Shown here piece by piece: positions 62,630-64,000 of a DNA stretch of 64,000 nt (position 1 is its first letter; each line of letters starts with the position of its first letter). A model generated the notes under the pieces. That model saw only the letters and a program-made list of their open reading frames with translations, made no database searches and was not told the origin of the DNA. Position numbers and translations under genes: made by a program. Source of the DNA: Gammaproteobacteria bacterium (lineage in GTDB: Bacteria; Pseudomonadota; Gammaproteobacteria; UBA4575); assembly GCA_014075255.1 (NCBI GenBank), contig CP046178.1, positions 893,616 to 957,615 of the forward strand, in the 5' to 3' direction.

Positions 62630-62871
62630 TGATTTGACTCCTATACTGATTGTTTATATGTATAAAGTGTGGATAAAATTGACTGATATACAGTAGCATT
62701 TTCAACAAATCTGTCGAATTTGAGATACAGACAATTTATGCTCTATACGGTACATTTTAATAGTGGATTTATGAAGTAAATGCGAACAGTCACACCTAGC
62801 ACTTCACTATCTGTTTAGTGCCGTACCCGATCACACTGTTCCTCCGTTAGGCTCGCCCAATATAACTAGTC

Positions 62872-64000
62872 ATGCAATTTGAAAATGTTACTTGTCCGCA
62901 TTGCGGATTACTCTGTGATGATCTGTCAGTAGATGTGACCGATTTAATTGTGAAGCTTACTGATTCTGCGCATCCCTGCTGCAAAGCTTTTGATGACGCG
63001 TCAATACAAACCAATTCTCTGCCAACACCGTTAATTTCTGGCAAACCTGCTTCTGAAGCACAAGCACTAAAAAAAGCCGCAGAATTATTACACGCAGCAA
63101 AGCTGCCATTGGTAAGCGGGTTGATTGCTGACGTGCAATCTTGTCGGGAAGCTGTTGCACTAACTGAAAAGTTGAGTGGTGTAATTGATCATGCCAATGG
63201 ACGCTCAATTCGAAAAGGCACCGCTGTAATGCAACGTATTGGCGAAGTTAGAACTACTTTGGCTGAAGTTCGCAATCGTGCTGATTGTGTTGTGATATTT
63301 GGTTCAGGTGTTTCTACAAGATTTCCACGTTTAATGGATCGAATTTTAACTCCAGAAAAAACACTTGGCACTGAAAACACTAATCAGAAAAAAATATTCA
63401 TTCTTGATGTGTCCAGCGACAACACAACACGATGCAAGACTGAGAATAATGTTTCGCACATCTACTTAAATTACCCGTTACTTGAATCACTTGTGTACCG
63501 GTTCCAAGAAGTAGTTACTAGGCCTAAGGAATATTTTTTAGAACACAACTCAGAATCTGATCCTGAACATGATAAGGATACTAAACACCTATTTAGTATT
63601 CTCGACACTATTTCAAAAAGTCAGTACACCACTCTTATATGGAGTGTTGGAGATTTCAATCAAGAATCAGCTGAACATACTGTGCAAGCACTTACTGAAT
63701 CCATTAAAACTTTAATGAAAGATGTTCGTTGTGTGGGATTGCCTTTAGGTGGTTCAAAAGGTGAAATCACAGCAAGTCAAGTTGCAACCTGGCAAACAGG
63801 CGTGCCACTACCTGTATCCTTCACTCAGGAATCACCCATACACAATCCAGTACTTTACGATGGCACGTCCGTATTAGAAAACCAAGAAGCCGATTGCTTA
63901 CTGTGGATTGCTACCTATAACTCGGACGACGTTCCACCAGAGCATGACATTCCTACCATTGTGCTCGGCCACCCCAATATGAAATGTAATTCCGCCGAAG
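62872..64000 (+). CDS. fhcB: FhcB of the bacterial formyltransferase/hydrolase complex (partial)
   Basis: Open from the ATG at 62872 through 376 codons and off the window. CPHCGLLCDDL (8-16), HPCCKAFDDAS, and ANGRSIRKGTAVMQRIGEVRTTLAEVRNRAD match FhcB, with WQTGVPLPVS further on. Aligned to the FwdB at 53599, the Mo/W-ligand Cys140 is replaced (R-S), and the NP...SHPRH stretch is lost, as expected for the hydrolase complex. Other fhc genes probably follow outside the window. Confidence 0.93.
   Translation, partial: MQFENVTCPHCGLLCDDLSVDVTDLIVKLTDSAHPCCKAFDDASIQTNSLPTPLISGKPASEAQALKKAAELLHAAKLPLVSGLIADVQSCREAVALTEKLSGVIDHANGRSIRKGTAVMQRIGEVRTTLAEVRNRADCVVIFGSGVSTRFPRLMDRILTPEKTLGTENTNQKKIFILDVSSDNTTRCKTENNVSHIYLNYPLLESLVYRFQEVVTRPKEYFLEHNSESDPEHDKDTKHLFSILDTISKSQYTTLIWSVGDFNQESAEHTVQALTESIKTLMKDVRCVGLPLGGSKGEITASQVATWQTGVPLPVSFTQESPIHNPVLYDGTSVLENQEADCLLWIATYNSDDVPPEHDIPTIVLGHPNMKCNSAE

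Overview
The window is a chromosomal segment of an AT-rich gammaproteobacterium that oxidises one-carbon compounds. Gamma-type housekeeping genes (rapA, slyX, srkA-like kinase, cysS, apt, ycbB/ycbK-like pair, chrA) are interleaved with a nearly complete tetrahydromethanopterin (H4MPT)/methanofuran formaldehyde-oxidation gene set. I cannot name a genus. No rRNA, tRNA, CRISPR array, phage or transposase gene was found.

Region 1 (1-11130) is the H4MPT island: fae, mtdB, mch and mptG, plus cofactor-biosynthesis genes (three different ATP-grasp ligases, a CitG-like protein, a HisA/HisF-like protein, a PTPS-like fusion and the start of an MfnF-like gene). All but the HisA-like gene read leftwards, and a Na+/H+ antiporter gene is embedded in the series. 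Region 2 (11200-34400) is mostly housekeeping and envelope genes: cysS, an L,D-transpeptidase/YcbK pair, a RDD-SpoIIM-DUF4129-DUF4350-MoxR-DUF58 membrane-complex cluster (with a probable frameshift site in the DUF4129 gene), DUF1223, slyX, kinase, rapA and a secreted Cys-repeat protein. Region 3 (34700-48000) is a patchwork of small or poorly known genes (a DsrC-like protein lacking one of its two cysteines, an ABC exporter, apt, AlkD-like, a 12-bp VNTR protein, an RRM protein, an agmatine-deiminase-like probable lipoprotein, SRAP, nitroreductase, ChrA, a CsgG-like protein) and structured intergenic repeats.

Region 4 (48100-55360) encodes an archaeal-looking formylmethanofuran dehydrogenase: FwdD, a full-length FwdB that keeps the candidate Mo/W-ligand cysteine and four Fe-S cysteines, FhcA, FhcD (Ftr) and FhcC. 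A 7Fe-type ferredoxin and a ferredoxin-NADP reductase follow. Region 5 (55700-62200) holds a methanethiol oxidase gene with SCO1, a MauG-like di-haem peroxidase, two TlpA-like thioredoxins and a second, divergent SCO. Region 6 (62246-64000) holds a pterin-4a-carbinolamine dehydratase and, divergently, the first 376 codons of a second FhcB of the usual bacterial kind, in which the Mo/W-ligand position is not cysteine.

Taken together: methanethiol (or another C1 source) gives formaldehyde; Fae, MtdB and Mch take it to formyl-H4MPT; FhcD moves the formyl group to methanofuran; and the cell appears to have two ways to finish, the usual hydrolytic Fhc complex (formate) and a second complex that looks able to perform true formylmethanofuran oxidation/CO2 reduction with low-potential electrons. 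That second complex is the most unusual feature of the window.
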